Shown: positions 34,340-48,281, counted from the first letter of the stretch. The stretch: DNA of 64,000 bases from Xylaria sp. FL1777 (GCA_022578965.1 MU400538.1:310001-374000); one strand, 5' to 3'. Notes: generated by a model not told the origin, from the letters alone. Program-made: numbers and translations.

Positions 34340-36790
34340 CTAAAGAAAAAAAATGAAAAATTGCTATATAAACAGTATATAAACTATATAAGTATATAAT
34401 TATGCTATAAAAACTATAGAACATATTAGCTAGCTTTTAACACATAATAATAATAATTCTACAAAAGTTTTTAAACAAGTTTATGTTTATTTATTTAAAT
34501 AATATTTTGATTTACTTTAAAACACTAAAAAAACACAAAAAACACATAACTTAAGTGTTAAAAATATTTAAATAAGCAAAATTACAACTTAATACAAAAA
34601 AGTATATATAATATACATAAAAAATCAACTTTTTAAAATTTATAATTACTTTAAAACAAATATAGATTTAATAGTTAAAAATTAACACAATACAAAACTA
34701 GAAAATATTTAACCTAGCTATTATTATAAATATATAATAAGCATTAAAATTTTTAAACTATATTTAAATGTTAATTTAAAACTTTAGGAAAATGGCATTT
34801 TATTTTATAAAGTATACAAAGAAAAAATATAAAAAAAAATTCTTCTTAATTTTAAAAAAAGCTTAAAAAGCTTTTAAAAAACTAAAACTAAGAGTTACTT
34901 TTAACCTTATGGTTAAACTACTTAATCTATAGAAAAAAAAAAGGCTAAAAACAAATGCTTTAAATAATATAATTACAGAAGTTTTAAAACAACTAAAAAA
35001 TAACAAAAAATAACACTTAGTAGCTTATTACTTTAAAGCACTACAAAACATAGCATTATAATATTTTATATATAATAAAGAACTGCTTGCAATTATTACA
35101 GCACTTAAGAAGTAAAAACTATTTTTTATAAGAACTATAAAGCTAATTAAGATTTATTTAAATTATTAAAACTTAACAAAATTCATAACTACGCAAAAGA
35201 TTACTAAACAACATAAGAATTAAATAGTTTTTTTCTTTAAATTTAACTTTAAAATATGCTACATTAAGGTTTTAAAAAAAAACATTTAAGTGCTATATCC
35301 TTAAAGAAATAAAAGCTTGAAAGTTAAAATTATACTTAAAGACCTTATAAATATACAGCTATAACAAGCCTATAACTTAAAGAAATTAGCATAACTACAA
35401 AAATACAAAGGATTAAAAAATAACAAGCTAATATATAAATATAAGGTTTATTTACTGGAATTTTTACAAAACAAGTTTATTAAAAAATTCTACGAATACT
35501 TATTATATAAACATTAAAAAGCAATAAAAACAGTTAAACGATTATAAAAAAAGTACAATTTTTTAAAACTATAAAACATAGTTAAATTTATTGTAAAAAA
35601 GTGCAATATTTATAATAAAGCTAAAATAGCCTAATAGAAGCTTTATAAACTACTATAATTTATATAAATACTTAAACAAGCATAGCACACTATTGCTTAA
35701 GATTTTATTATAGCATTACTTTTATTAATTAATCTAGTTATAAAAGTACAATATAATAAAATATAAGTTATTATTAACAGACTTACTAAATATGCTTATT
35801 TCTTACTGTTTAAAGAAAATACAACAGCTAAATAACTTGCATATGCCTTTATATACTAATATTTAAATAAGCATAAGCTATTAAAAAGAATTGTTTTAAA
35901 CTAAAATAAATTATTTACTTTTAAGTTTAAAACTAGTTTTTTTAAATTTATTAGTATTAAACTAAAGTTTTTAACTGCTTATTACTTATAAATAAATAAA
36001 TAAACAAAAAAACTAAACTAAATATTAAAACAATATTTATAAAATTATGTTAACTATTAATAAAACAATTAAGTAAAACTATTATTAATAATATAAATCT
36101 TATATAATATATTAACAAACAAAAATATAAACATATCTTTACATAAAGCTGTTTATAAACAGCAAGCAACTATTAAAAAACAAAAAAAAACATTAATAAA
36201 AGCATTTGCTATTTTAACTATAGCACTTTAAGCAAAAATTATTGCAACAAAAATTAAAACGTTATAAGCTAAACTATAACTATGTTTTTAGTTTTTATAA
36301 TAACAAATATTAGTATACTATAATAAAAAACAAACTAAAAAACTAACGTTTAAAAAAAAAAACAAAGTTTATTTACTACAACAAAAATAAAACGTAAACA
36401 TTAATATTTCTTAAATTAAAACAAAACAACTAAGCAATAAATTAAAATTTAAAAAACTTAGCTTTTTTAAAATTAAAAAAGTTATTTTACTTACTAACTA
36501 TAAACTATTATTACTAAAAAACATGCAAATTTACTCTGTTTTTTATATTTCTTTACTAAAACTAGCACTTATTAAAACATTTATTAAAACATAACTAAAA
36601 ATAAAAACAAATTAAAACATTTATAAAGTTAAAAATATATTAAATTTTTGTTAAAACAACAATAATATTAAATATTTTATTAAATAAAAAAAATACTTAT
36701 ACGCTAATAATACTTAAAAACTTAAAAAATATCTAAAAACTGCTAAAATAATTGTAAACTAGTTTTATTGTTAATATTTTAACTAACTAA
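34340..36790 (+). pseudogene. Element Z pol relic (RT, RNase H, integrase, chromodomain)
   Basis: All parts are in the same reading frame, broken by TAA/TAG. RT: the catalytic Y-x-D-D reads Y-L-N-N at 34492-34503. RNase H: 35020-35330 (YNKELLAIITALKK, then a TTQKITKQHK stretch). Integrase: the zinc-binding part near 35490-35620 (KKCNIY with the second Cys now Tyr), first catalytic Asp kept in DFI, second changed to Asn, and the Glu of the TDGQTERLN-like block changed to Lys (about 35700-36010). Chromodomain: about 36640-36780 (KYFIK, then YANNT followed by a stop where Trp is expected). The protein cannot be active. Confidence 0.88.
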
Positions 36791-37439
36791 AGCTAAAAAA
36801 AAAAGATTAACTTTAAACAAAACGTTTAGCATATTTTAATTAAACTTTAAAAAAATAACTAGCAATAGCTGTACTGCTTTAATATACTATTTTTGTTTTT
36901 TAGCTATATAGCGCTTTTTTGTTTTAACTTGCTTAAGCTTTTTTAAACTACTTAAACTATAAGCTATAGCAGCAGCTATTTTTTTTTGCTATAGTTTTTT
37001 TTATTGCTTAAAACAATAAATTTTTATACTTATTTTTTTATGCTTTTTTATTAGCAAGTTTAATTTATTTTTTAGCTTTTTATACTAAAAAGTAAGCTAT
37101 TATATTTGCTTTAAAAATAAATTTCTAGCATTATAATTTGTTTGTTTAGCTATAATATATTTAACATATTAATTAAAGTTAAATTTTAACATTAAACATT
37201 TTATGCTATAACAATTGCAGCAAAAGCATAAAGCTATTTTAATTAATTTTAATTTAATAGAAAAAAGTAAAGCAAAGTTTTGTTAAGCTTTTTGTTTAAA
37301 ACATAACAAGCAAAGTTTTTTAAAAACCTTACTAAACATAATAAGCATAAAAAACAAAAAACAAAAAATAAAAAAAAAAAACTTACAAAAAAGAAAATAT
37401 AGAATTGTTAAAACAATAATTACGGAAAAAAGAAAATAA

Positions 37440-37956
37440 TATTACAAAATAAGCTAATTAAGCTAGTTAAAAAGCTAAGTATAAAAAAAATATACGCAAA
37501 AAAAGTCCTATTTGTTAAAAAAATATGTATTTAAACTATTATAAAGGTTTAATACATAAACTTAATAAACTTAAGCATTAAGTTTATTAAGCCTTAAATT
37601 TAATAAACTTAAGCGTTAAATTTATTAAGCTTTAAACTTAAAACAATATAGCGTTAAATTTATTAAAAAAAACAACATTTATAAATTACTACTACTATTT
37701 TTTTTGTTTATATAATTATACACTTTTTATATTTAATTACTTACTTAGTTTTTAGCTTTTTAGCTATTAATTTTCTATAACTACTAAGCACTAATATACT
37801 TATTACTTTTAATCTTTTAAGACCTTTATTAATGCACAGTAATAAAAGTACTTTAAAAACTTCCTTAACGAACTACTATTAAAGATTCTATTATTACTTG
37901 CAAATCAAAACCCCAAGGGCAAACCCGTTATATTAGTATATAACAAGTCTATTATA
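37440..37956 (+). repeat. Element Z 3' LTR
   Basis: 517 bp; it matches the 5' LTR base for base in length, with differences that are nearly all G-to-A or C-to-T. It is followed by the AAATC target duplication. Confidence 0.92.
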
Positions 37957-37961
37957 AAATC

Positions 37962-39691
37962 TTATATATAAAACAAAAAGCATAAATAACTTATTTATAA
38001 CTTTAATTTAAGTACTATTAATTTTTTAAGCTTTAAAAACTAATAAATTAATAAAAAATAAAACAATAATTTTAAATATAATATATAAAACAAAAAATAA
38101 AAAGATTTATTTTAGAAATAATATATTATTTAATAGTATTGTTTTATTTAAATCTTATAAATAAAAAAAGCAAGCCTTAAAAAAAGCAAGCTATTATTTA
38201 AAAGATTTTATATTATTTTAATAAAATAGCATTTATTAAAACATATATTTATGTTTTAGCGCTACTTTTAAAAGCACTTAATTAACTATTAAATAACTAG
38301 CTATTTTTTTAAAAAAGCTTTATATAATTAACTTTACTTAGCAAAAAGCAGTATTATTAACTAAAATATAATATCGCAAAGAAATAGCACTTTTATAAAA
38401 CTTTTTTAAAATAGAAAAAATATATAATAAAATTTTTTTTTTTTATAAAATTAAAACAGTTCTTTATAAAACATAGCAAGTTTGCAGCATTTTAATTTTT
38501 AAGCTTTTAAAAAACATTACTATAAAGGTTTTAAAAACTTAATTTAAATATAGTGTTTTTAAAAAAGCTTAAATATAGTGTTTTTAAAAAAGCTTATAGT
38601 TTATATTATAATGCTTAGTTCTTAGTACAAAAAAAAAATAAAAAACTTCGATTAATTAATTTAGCTATAAAAATAAACGTAGTTATTATATATAATGCTA
38701 ATTTTCTTTAAAGCTATAATAAGTTCTTTAAAAAGTTTATAATATATAAAATAATTTTTATAGTTAATTTATTTTTAAAATATAATTAAATACTACTTTT
38801 TATTTTTAGTTAAGCAATAATTGCTTTTTTTATACTAATAAGCTTTTTTTAAATAATTACTTTTTTGCAAAAAGTAATAAATTTAATAGCTTAATTTTTA
38901 AAAGTACTATTAAAAATCTTATATAATATATTATTAATAAAATATAAACTTTTTTTTAATAACGTAGTAATTAAAAAACTTACTATTAAGTATAATAATT
39001 ATAAAGTTACTTTAAGTATTAAGCAATTTATATTAAAACATTTTAAAAATTTTAACGCTATACTATTTAATTTTAAGTTAGCTAAAATTATAGGTAGCAT
39101 ATTTAAAAGCAAATAAACAAAACAAATAACTAAAATAATTAGCTATATATATAGCATTAATAGTAAAAGCTTAGTAAAAACAAAAGTAATAAAAATTTTT
39201 AAATAAAAAACTTGCAAAAATATTACAAAAGTATAGTCTTTTTTAAAAATAACAGTATATTATTAAATATAAATCTAAAAGTATACTATAATTATAAAAC
39301 TATTAATAGTTTTATTACAAAAAAATAAGCTGTTTTACTTTAAAAAACTACAAAAAAAGCTATAAAAAAGCTTTAAAAAGCTATTATAATAGCTTTTATT
39401 TTTATTATTTTTAATTATATAACAAAGCTTATTTAGCTAAAGGTTAATGCTTTTAGGACTAACTAAAACGCTATTTTATGTTAAAAAGTTAATAAATTTA
39501 TTAAGCTAGCTAAATATAAATTTAAAACATAAAAAAGCTTTAAAAAAAATATAATGCTATAAAGCTAAAAAAGCTTGCTATTATTAAAACTTTTTAAAAG
39601 TTACGCAACTATTTTTATAAAATTACATTTTATTTAAAAACTAATATAAAAGTTTTTATAGCTTAGCTAAACAATAAATTTTTAGCATTAT
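37962..39691. other. AT-rich sequence, right part of the element interrupted by Z
   Basis: This continues the sequence broken at 29530. A short tandem duplication is present (38549-38601). A plus-strand stretch near 38960-39160 reads like protein (KKLTIKYNNYKVTLSIKQF) without a recognisable family. It ends where the LTR of element Y copy 1 begins. Confidence 0.35.
38549..38601. repeat. Short tandem duplication
   Basis: Two almost identical direct units of about 27 bp (TTAAATATAGTGTTTTTAAA followed by AAAGCT). Non-coding; possibly replication slippage. Confidence 0.7.
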
Positions 39692-39884
39692 TGTTATAAC
39701 TAAGCTACTTAGGTACCTTAGCATATATTATAGGTTATATGTATATATAAGATATTTTTTCTATACTTATTTCATGGGAGTTTTCTCTTTTTTTTAAGCT
39801 TTAGTCTTGTTAAATACTTACTATAAAACTAAAGATATATTAACTATTATATTTAACCTTTAATGCTTTATACCTTCTATAATA
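39692..39884 (+). repeat. Element Y copy 1, 5' LTR
   Basis: 193 bp, the same length as both LTRs of copy 2. The end reads TATAATA where copy 2's 3' LTR has TGTAACA, consistent with RIP. Confidence 0.9.
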
Positions 39885-41700
39885 ATTTTAAAGCTTTTTA
39901 AGATAAAGTTACTTATAATACTTTGTTATACTACAGAATAGCTAAACACTAATTAATTATATAAGCTAGTGCTATTTTTAATAGCTTTTCTTTAAAACAA
40001 ACTTTAATAATGAACTAAAAATAAACTTAGCACAAATTATTTTTAAAACTAAGCTTAAGCAAACAATAATTACTTAGTGCTTTAAGTGCTAATATTTAAC
40101 TATTGCAAACATAAATTGCATAGCTTTTAGCTAAAATTAAAAAGCTAAAGCAGCAAGTTATGCAGCAAAAAAATAAAAACAAACAAATTGCTTTAAAATT
40201 AAAAATAGCTTATATTACTTTTACTTTATAATTAAGTAAACAAAAAAACTAAAGAATAATATTTCTAAAAGAACAAAAAAACCTTTTAAACCTTAAAAAA
40301 CAATTTTGCAACTTAGGTTAAAAACAAAAATATAAAAATTTTAGTAATAATAATAACTTTTTATTCTTTAGCTTTAATAAAAAACATAATTAAAAAAAAC
40401 TTAAATATTAATTACGTTAAAATTGCTTATATTACTATTAATGCTATTTATTTAAAAATGCTAATTTTAATTAACTATTAAAGTTTAATTATAACTTTTT
40501 TACCATAAAATTTACTTATTAACGCTAGCTAAAATAAGTAAAAAAACTTTAAATTATTTTTAAAAAAGCTAATCGGAAATTCTGCTGTAATAAAAACAAG
40601 ATTTTATACACGCATAGCAATATAAACTAAAACTATAAAAATGCTTATTAATTAATATTGCAGAAATTATTAACCTTAAAAAAAAAACAATTTAAAACTA
40701 ACTAAAAAGTATTTTTAAATTAAACTAAAACTTTGCTTAAGTAGTTTGCTTTTTTATAAGCTAATATAAGTATATAATTAAAACAAGCAAATTAACAAGC
40801 TAACTAAAACCTAAAGCTGTTTAATTAATACTTTGCTAATATTAAACTTTAGAATGTTTGCTAAAACAAAAGCAAAAAAGCTTTATTATACTACTAAAAA
40901 CTAAGCGTACTACTTTAGCAAAAGTTAATAAATTATTATAACTTTTTACTAATTATATAAGCTAATATAGTTAATGCTATATAATAACGCTAAAAACTAA
41001 TAATTAAAGAATAATGCTTAAACTATAATAAAAAAAAACTAAAGTTAAATGTTGTTCAAACTATTAATAGATTAACTTTAAATACTAAGCAAAACTAAAC
41101 TAATAATTAATATATTAACACTAGCTATAAAAACAACAATACTAGTTCTAATAATTAAAACTACTATTATAAAAGCAATAATTATAACAATAGCTGCAAT
41201 AATAATAACTTAGGATTTTATAAAAGCAATAATAACTATAAAAGCTAAAATTAATATTATAAAAGTAATAATACTAAAGGTTATAGCTAATACTAAAACT
41301 AAAGATATATAAATAACCGAAATAATACTAATAATATTTATACTTTAGAAAACTATTATACTTTTAGAACTTTTTTAAATTAACTTTAAAATAATAATAA
41401 AAGTAGTTTAAATTTAAACTTTTATAAAAACTTTATTTATTATAGCTATAAATAACTTAGCTATATTACTTTTAATTACTTTTAGCTTAAAAGTAATAAT
41501 AATAATAATAATAACAAAAATAATAAATCTAGTAGTTATATTAGCTATAATAGTAATACTACTTAAAAACAAACTATTTAAAAAATCTAAGTAAATAAAA
41601 ACCAGAATATAAATAAAAAAAACTAAAAATAGCAATTAAAGTTTTATATACTTTTTTTATAAAAGCTATAGTACTACAACTTAAAAAATAAGTAATAAGC
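39885..41700 (+). pseudogene. Element Y copy 1 upstream coding relic (possible gag)
   Basis: Between LTR and pol the plus strand reads as a coiled-coil-like segment (ASAIFNSFSLKQTLIMN, then AKIKKLKQQVMQQKNKNKQI) and later an Asn/Tyr/Ser-rich segment near 41100-41560 that was probably Gly/Ser-rich before RIP. Position suggests Gag, but no zinc knuckle is recognised. The equivalent in copy 2 is about 48282-50100. Confidence 0.4.
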
Positions 41701-42649
41701 TTAGTACTAACTATACTAGCTATAAATTTTAAGCTAAAGTTATTATTTTATATATTTATTTTATGTTATTTTTATACTTTTTATACTATTTATTTTATTA
41801 GCTTTATAAAATTACTTATTAAAACTTATATTAATTTTAATTTATATGCTAAATATAATTATATTAATTTTACTTTTGCTTTTTATTATAAATTATAGCA
41901 AGCATTTTTTTATATATTTGTATTATAGCATGCTACTAAAAGTAGATTTTTTATTTATAAAGCTTATTAAGTTATTTATAAATTAACTAATAGTTGCAGT
42001 ATTACTTGTAGAATTAAGTATGCATGCATAGCTATTAACTATAATTATTACTTTAAAAGTAGCTTTTTTTTATTATTTTAAACTACTTTAAAAAATAAAA
42101 AAATTATACTAAATTTAAGCACTAATTAATGGTTTTTTGGATTATGCTGCTTTTAAGTAAAAATATTTAGCTTAATTAAGTTTGCAAAAGCTTGTTAAAA
42201 TTAAGCTTGCTGCTACGCTATTATTTAATTATTTAAATTTATATAGCTTAAAAAGTTAAAAAAAAGCTTTAGTTATTTTAATTTTATAGCAATTTTAAAA
42301 AAGTTTTATAATTTATTTAAGTTTTTTAATACTAGTAAAGCAAATATATTGCTATAATTAAAGCAAGAAAACCTTATTATTAAGCTAAAAAAAACATAGT
42401 TATATTTTATTTTTTTATATATTTATTAGCTTAAAATAAGCTAAAAAAACTACAAAAATAGCTTAATAAAATGCTAAAAGCAAAAAAAATTAAAAAGTTT
42501 ACTAGTTTTACTAACGCTTTAATTTTTTTTATACTTAAAAAAAATAAAAGCTTATGCTTATATATAAACTATAAAAAACTTAATTAAGTTATATGCAAAA
42601 ATTAATATATTTTATTACTTATTTTAAAGCTGCTTAATAAAATTTTAAA

Positions 42650-45340
42650 AGCTAAAATCTTTAGTAAAATTAACTTTAAGAACGCTTATTATTGCTTACG
42701 CATTTAAAAAAAAAATAAATAAAAAATAGCGTTTTATATATACTATAGTTATTATAAATTTCTAGTTATACTTATAAGTTTATTAAATGCTTTTGCTACT
42801 TTTTAAAGTTATATATAAAAAGCACTTAATAATATAATAAATATATTTTGCATTATATATTTTAATAATATGTTTATTTTTTTTTTAAATAAAGATTTTT
42901 ATATAAAATATATTTAAAACATTATTAAAAAGCTATAAAAAGCAAAACTATACGTTAAGCTATTTAAGTGCTAATTTTATTAAAAAAAGATTAAATTTTT
43001 AAGTTATATTATTTTTAGCTAAAAAATTAAAATAAACTTTTTATATATAAATATTATTTAGTAATAGCTTATATTAAATACTTATTAAGCGCTATAATAA
43101 TTTTTAAAGTTTTATAATTTTTACTGCTGTTTTATAAATAAGTATTTTTATATTGCTGCGCTTTTGTTTAAGTATTTAAAAAAAAACGTAATAAAAACAA
43201 AAAAAAGTTAAATTTTTTTAAATAGTTCTAAAAAAAAGGCTTTTAAAAACCTTTAGAATACATTTAAGCAAGCTATTTTTTTTATATATTTTAATCTTAA
43301 AAAACAAATATTGCTAAAAACTAATTTTTTTAAAGTAGCTTTTATAAAAAATTTATTTTAGCAAAATAATTAAAGCATTTTTAAATTAGTTATGTTTTAT
43401 TTTTAAAAGCTATCTAAAAAAAAAATGCAATATAGTATGCTTAACTAAAAAATGCTTGCAATAATAAATTGCTTTAAGTACTAATAGCATTATTTATAAA
43501 AAAGCAATTTATTAGTTAAAGTATTAATTAATTATATTAACTTTTAAACATTTATAAAAACGCTAAAGCTTAATAAAAAGTAAGCTTATTAATATTTATT
43601 ATTAGTTTTTTTTAACTTTATTATTAAATATTAAGCAAGCAAAAAAAATAAAGCTAATTTTTTTTTATGCTGTTTTAATTATATAACTGTTTTACTTAAT
43701 AATATTAATATTTTTTTAATATTAAAAAAAAAAGTTGTAGTAGCATAGCAAGTTAAAGTTTTTAATTTATATTTTAGTGCTTAAGCTAAAGCTTTATACT
43801 TTAAAGCTATACTTGCTAAAAAAGCTTTTTTTATTTAAGTAGTTATGCGTTTATATGCGCAAATAACTATAAGCTTAAAGAAATTAAAAGATTTAAAAGC
43901 TTTTAAAAAGCTAAAAAACTTTATTTAAAAAGTTTAAAAAAAAAACCTTAAATGCTATATAATTATAAAACAATTAAAAGTAAAAAAGCTTATAAATTTT
44001 TAATAGTTAATAAAAAAATCTTTAATTTACTATAAAAACAAAATTTATATTTTTTTTAAAAAAGCTATATATTTTTAACTTATTAAGCTATACTATAATA
44101 ATTTTTTAACTAAACATTTTAGCTAAAGCTATACTTTAGAACTGCTATAACAAAAGTTTTATTAAAGCAATATAAAACTAAATGTTAAAAAATATATGCA
44201 AAGCTATATAATTTGCTTTAAAACTAAAGCAAAATATTACTAAAAATATAATAAACTTAATGCTTTATTAATACTTAGTAAACTTATATAAAAGCTATTT
44301 ATAGATTTTATTATAAGTTTATTAAAAACTTTTTATAAAAAAAAACTAATTAATGCTATTTTTATTATTATAAATAAATTTATTAAGCTTATATACTTAT
44401 TTTTAGTTAATATTACTATAACTTTAGTTAAGCTAGCAGTTTTATTTTATTATAAAATTAAATATATTTATAGTAGCTTAAAAAGCATTATTTTTAATAA
44501 AAGCTTTGTTTTTACTAGCTAATTTTAGTTTAATTTATATTATTACTTAAAAGTTAAATAAAGGCTTTTAGTAATATTTTATCTTAAAACTAATAAACAA
44601 ACAAAACAAATAAACTAAATAATTAAAAGCTATTTTAAATGCTTTATAAATAATAAATAAACTAATTAGCTTTAACTTTTATTTTAAGCTTTTTTTGCTA
44701 TAAATTTTGCTATTAATTTTATAACTAAATAATTATTTTTTAAAGCTTTATATAATTATATGCTAAAATTCTGTTTGTTTATTAAAAATAACTTTATATT
44801 AAAAGAAATTTTAGCTATATAAAAATGTTTTAATAAATTATAAACTATTAAAAATAAAATAACAAAGCAATAATAAATTATAACTAATAAATATATAAAA
44901 TACTATAATAATAAATATAAACTTATAACTTTTAAAACTAGAAATTTAGTAGTACTATTAATAAGAAATATTAAGTTTAAAAATAAAAAGTTAACGCTTA
45001 AGTTTATTAAACTTTTTTAAATTCTTTTTATAATTAGTTTATAAGCATATTATATTAGTTTTTTAAAACAATATAGCCGTTTTTATTCTATTTTTTTAAT
45101 TTAGCTGCTTAAGCTTTAAAAAGCTAAACATAAGTATAGTTTACTTATGCTAAACCTTAAAAATAAATTAAAAAAATAAAAAGTTAAAAATATAATAAAT
45201 AAAATAACTTATAATAAAAAAAAATATTATTTTATTAAGTAAAAAAGCTAGCTAACTAAGTATAATTAATAGGTATTTATTACTAACATTATAGCTTTTA
45301 AAGCAATTAAAAACTTTAAAAAGCGTTTAAATTACAAAAA
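42650..45340 (+). pseudogene. Element Y copy 1 pol relic
   Basis: RT begins near 42658 (IFSKINFKNAYY). Its catalytic motif reads Y-F-N-N at 42858-42869 (Asp-Asp expected). The integrase C-half has FTS at about 44514, the T-N-K-Q-T-K-Q-I-N block at 44589-44615 (G-to-A changes of the TDGQTER-like block), and a GPY/F-like segment near 44990-45030. A chromodomain follows at about 45181-45330 (YYFIK-K-W position, then KYN with the Trp codon turned to stop). RT and integrase share one frame. Ty3/Gypsy chromovirus; inactive. Confidence 0.85.
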
Positions 45341-45859
45341 AAAAGCAAAGCTATTAAGCTAACAAAATAATACTAATTTATTATTAATTTAGCTATAAAC
45401 TAAAGCTTAATTGCATTATATATACTAATTAATTATTTTTTTGTTTTTAATTACGTAATAAAAATTATATTTATTGCTTTAAGTTTTAAAATATTTGCGT
45501 TTTACTAATAAGCTATACGTAAAAATGCTATAAACAAGTTATAAAATTTTTATAAAAAAGCCCTAAAATATTAATTATTAAACTTTAAAACATTTTTATA
45601 TTAAAAAAGGCCTATTAAATACTTTTATTTATACTTATTAGCAATAATTAATATAGCTTTACGTATATTTTTTTTAAAAAAAATAAAAGCAGCTTTTTAA
45701 GCTATATATTTATAGTTTAAAACTTGCACTTTAAATATAGTTAAATAAATATACTATTAACGTTAAAAATAGTTTTAATTTTATTAAAAAACCTTATAAA
45801 ATTAGTTTAAATAAAGCTATTTATAGCGCTTATATAAAAAAGCTTAATAGCTTAGCAAG

Positions 45860-46217
45860 TATGACAGCTTATGGCTCGCTTATAGCTAGAGCTATAGCTT
45901 GCTAGTCTGTTAGAGTTATGGCTTGCTTGCGGCTAAAGCTATAGTTATGCTACGTTAAAGTATTAAGTACGTACTCCATAAAAAGGGGCACATAGTGGCC
46001 TATATATAGCTTATTATTCTATTAATCTTATTAAAGGTGTAATAAATGGTTGCTATAAGTAAGCTACGCAAATATTATATAAGTTGTTTATATATTACTG
46101 TTAAAAATATATAAAGTAGTTTTTCTTTTTTTTCTTTTTCCTTAAGTAAAATATTTTCTTAAAATATAAAATATAGTTAGTTTTTTATACTACACTTTTA
46201 GTATTATTGCTATTATA
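45860..46217 (+). repeat. Element X 5' LTR
   Basis: 358 bp, TATGACAG...TATTATA (RIP form of TGTGACAG...TTACA-type ends). The first 100 bases contain two copies, about 47 bp apart, of a TATGGCT(C/T)GCTT...CTATAG unit. Confidence 0.92.
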
Positions 46218-46799
46218 ATATTTTATTTTGTTTAATATAATTTAAAAAAACTTTAATTTTTACTAAAAAAAACTAAACTATAATATAGTTATTACTATAG
46301 CTAAAGATAAAAAAGCAGCTAAAAAAGCTTTAAAGCATGTTTGCTTTTTAAGTAACCTATTATATAAACTAAACCTTTAAATAAAACTATTTTAGCTAAA
46401 TAGCAAAGTAAAACAAACTTTTAAACAACTTTTGCTTTTAGCTAAGTATAACAAACAAATAACTAAAATTTATACTTTTAGTTTTTTTAACAAAAACAAT
46501 AAAAATAACATAACTAACTATAAAAACATGTTTAGTAAAAACTCTTTTGTGTATTTTAATAGCAAGGTTTATTTAATAAACTAATTTAAGCAACTTTGCT
46601 ATATTAACAAAATATTTAAAAATAATAAAAAAAGGGACTTTTAAAAGCGCTTTAATAATATTTATATAAATTAAACTACTCTATAAAGCATACTTATTAT
46701 ATACTTTGCTTTATTTACTAGCTATAAAATAAAAGCTTAACTAAAGTATAATAGGCTTATAACTAAAAATGTTTTTATTAAAAAAACAAAAAAACATCT

Positions 46800-48088
46800 A
46801 GTTGCTTTTTTCTATAAATTTAAAATGCAGGGCATAATTGCTATAGCTTATAACTACTTAGCTTAAAACATATAAAAATACGGCTTTAAGCATATTATTA
46901 ACATGCGTTTCTTAAAAAACTAAGTTGTTAAAATAACTAAAAAAGCAAAAAAACTAAAAGCTAAATTAGTTATCGTTAAATTTAACTTGCAGAAAGCTTA
47001 AGCAAATAAAGGTAATTATATTTTAAACAAAGCGTTTATTTAATATAACGCATATATAAAAACTAAAACTGCTTAGCTTGCTAAAAACTAAAAGTTAAAA
47101 AAAACTAATAACATTTTTAAAAACAAGCTTATTATATAAATGCATAAAGCTAAACTAGCAGCAGTAAAAACTAGCAACTTGTTTAATCCTTGGTTATTTT
47201 GCAAAAGTATACTTAATTTAACTGCTTTTACTAATGCATTTATAAAAAATAAGCGCTTAGCAAAAGTAAAACTACTTTTAATTTTTATAAATAATAAACT
47301 AAAAGCTAGAAAACTAACAGTTAAGTTTAACTATTAAATAATGCTTTTTAAAAACAAGCTATAAAAAAACGCTAACTATTTTAATAGCAAAAAAAACAAG
47401 ATTACATATATTGCTAATAAAATAAGTAGTACTGCTTTTAAAAACATTATGTTTTTTATTTAAAATAACTATAGTAATACGCTTATATTAAAAACAAGCA
47501 AAGAAGTTTTGGAGTACTTTTACTACTAGTATTATAACTTTAACAAATATAAAAAAGCTTGTATTTAATACTAAAAATTAACAATAAAGCTAGAAAAGCG
47601 TTTTATTAACTTTAAGATTGTTTTTTTTAAATGGACTTTTAAAGCTTGTATAAACAGCAAAAACTTTAAAAAAGATATATAAAACAAGCTTTTTAAGCGT
47701 TTTAACAAAGTAAGCGTAAAAAAAGCTAATAATTTAACTATTACTTTTTTATAATTTTATAATTATATATAGGTTTATAATTACTAATAACAAAAAAACT
47801 TTTTTGCTACTAAGGCATATTAAAAAAAAAACGCGTTATTTATGCTATTTGCGCTTGCTTTAAGCAGTTTGCGCTTAAATAGCTATAGTAAAAGTAGTAA
47901 AAAAAACTTTAGCTTAAAAAGCAACAGCAGTAACTTTAAAAAAAGTACTAAACATTATAGCATTTAAGCAATAAAAAATGCTAACAATAGCTATTTTATG
48001 TATATAAAACTTAGTTTTAAACAAGCTAAACTGTTAATTATTAAGAAATAATGCTTTATGTGTTATAAAAAAGAATACTAAAGCTTTA
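46800..48088 (+). pseudogene. Element X gag relic, ending in a split CCHC zinc knuckle
   Basis: One plus frame reads as a Ty3/Gypsy-type Gag with few stops, including an unbroken stretch at 47140-47337 (LFNPWLFCKSILNLTAFTNA) and KLTIKLEKRFINFKIVFFKW near 47575. At its end are C-F-M-C (48052-48063), four residues, then Tyr at 48076 where His is expected. The final Cys of C-x2-C-x4-H-x4-C lies beyond the inner insertion, at 55955-55957, in register once element Y copy 2 and one CTTTA are removed. Confidence 0.8.
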
Positions 48089-48281
48089 TGTTATAACTAG
48101 GCTATTTAGGTACTTTAGCACATGTTATAAGTTATATATATATATGGGATATTTTTTTTATACTTATTTTATAGGAGTTTTTTCTTTTTTTTAAGCTTTA
48201 GTTTTATAAAATACTTACTATAAAACTAGAGATATATTAACTATTATACTTAACCTTTAATGCTTTATACTTTTTGTAATA
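48089..48281 (+). repeat. Element Y copy 2, 5' LTR
   Basis: 193 bp, directly repeated at 55755-55947 and 39692-39884. Confidence 0.93.

Larger units (their letters stand above)
29531..37956 (+). mobile_element. Element Z: complete Ty3/Gypsy chromovirus-type LTR retrotransposon, RIP-degraded
   Basis: 8,426 bp bounded by two 517-bp LTRs (29531-30047 and 37440-37956) and by a 5-bp duplication AAATC (29526-29530 and 37957-37961). LTR ends are TGTTA...TATA in the 5' copy and TATTAC...TATA in the 3' copy, as expected from RIP of TGTTAC...ACA-type ends. Inside, in one plus-strand frame, come reverse transcriptase, RNase H, integrase and a chromodomain, in Ty3/Gypsy chromovirus order. A SINE-like element (33029-33762) lies upstream of the RT. 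The gag region (about 30050-33000) is too degraded to read. Confidence 0.92.
39692..45859 (+). mobile_element. Element Y copy 1 (outer), 5' segment
   Basis: It begins with a 193-bp LTR (39692-39884) starting TGTTATAAC, then internal sequence collinear over about 6 kb with the complete copy at 48089-55947, including pol and chromodomain. It breaks at 45859, exactly at the GCAAG duplication made by element X, and resumes at 60961. The differences between the two Y copies are transitions in both directions. Confidence 0.9.

Noticed and set aside
41414..41635. Minus-strand ORF, also found at 49810-50031
   Set aside because: It recurs only because both element Y copies contain the same sequence; it is the antisense shadow of an Asn/Ser-rich plus-strand segment and has no motif.
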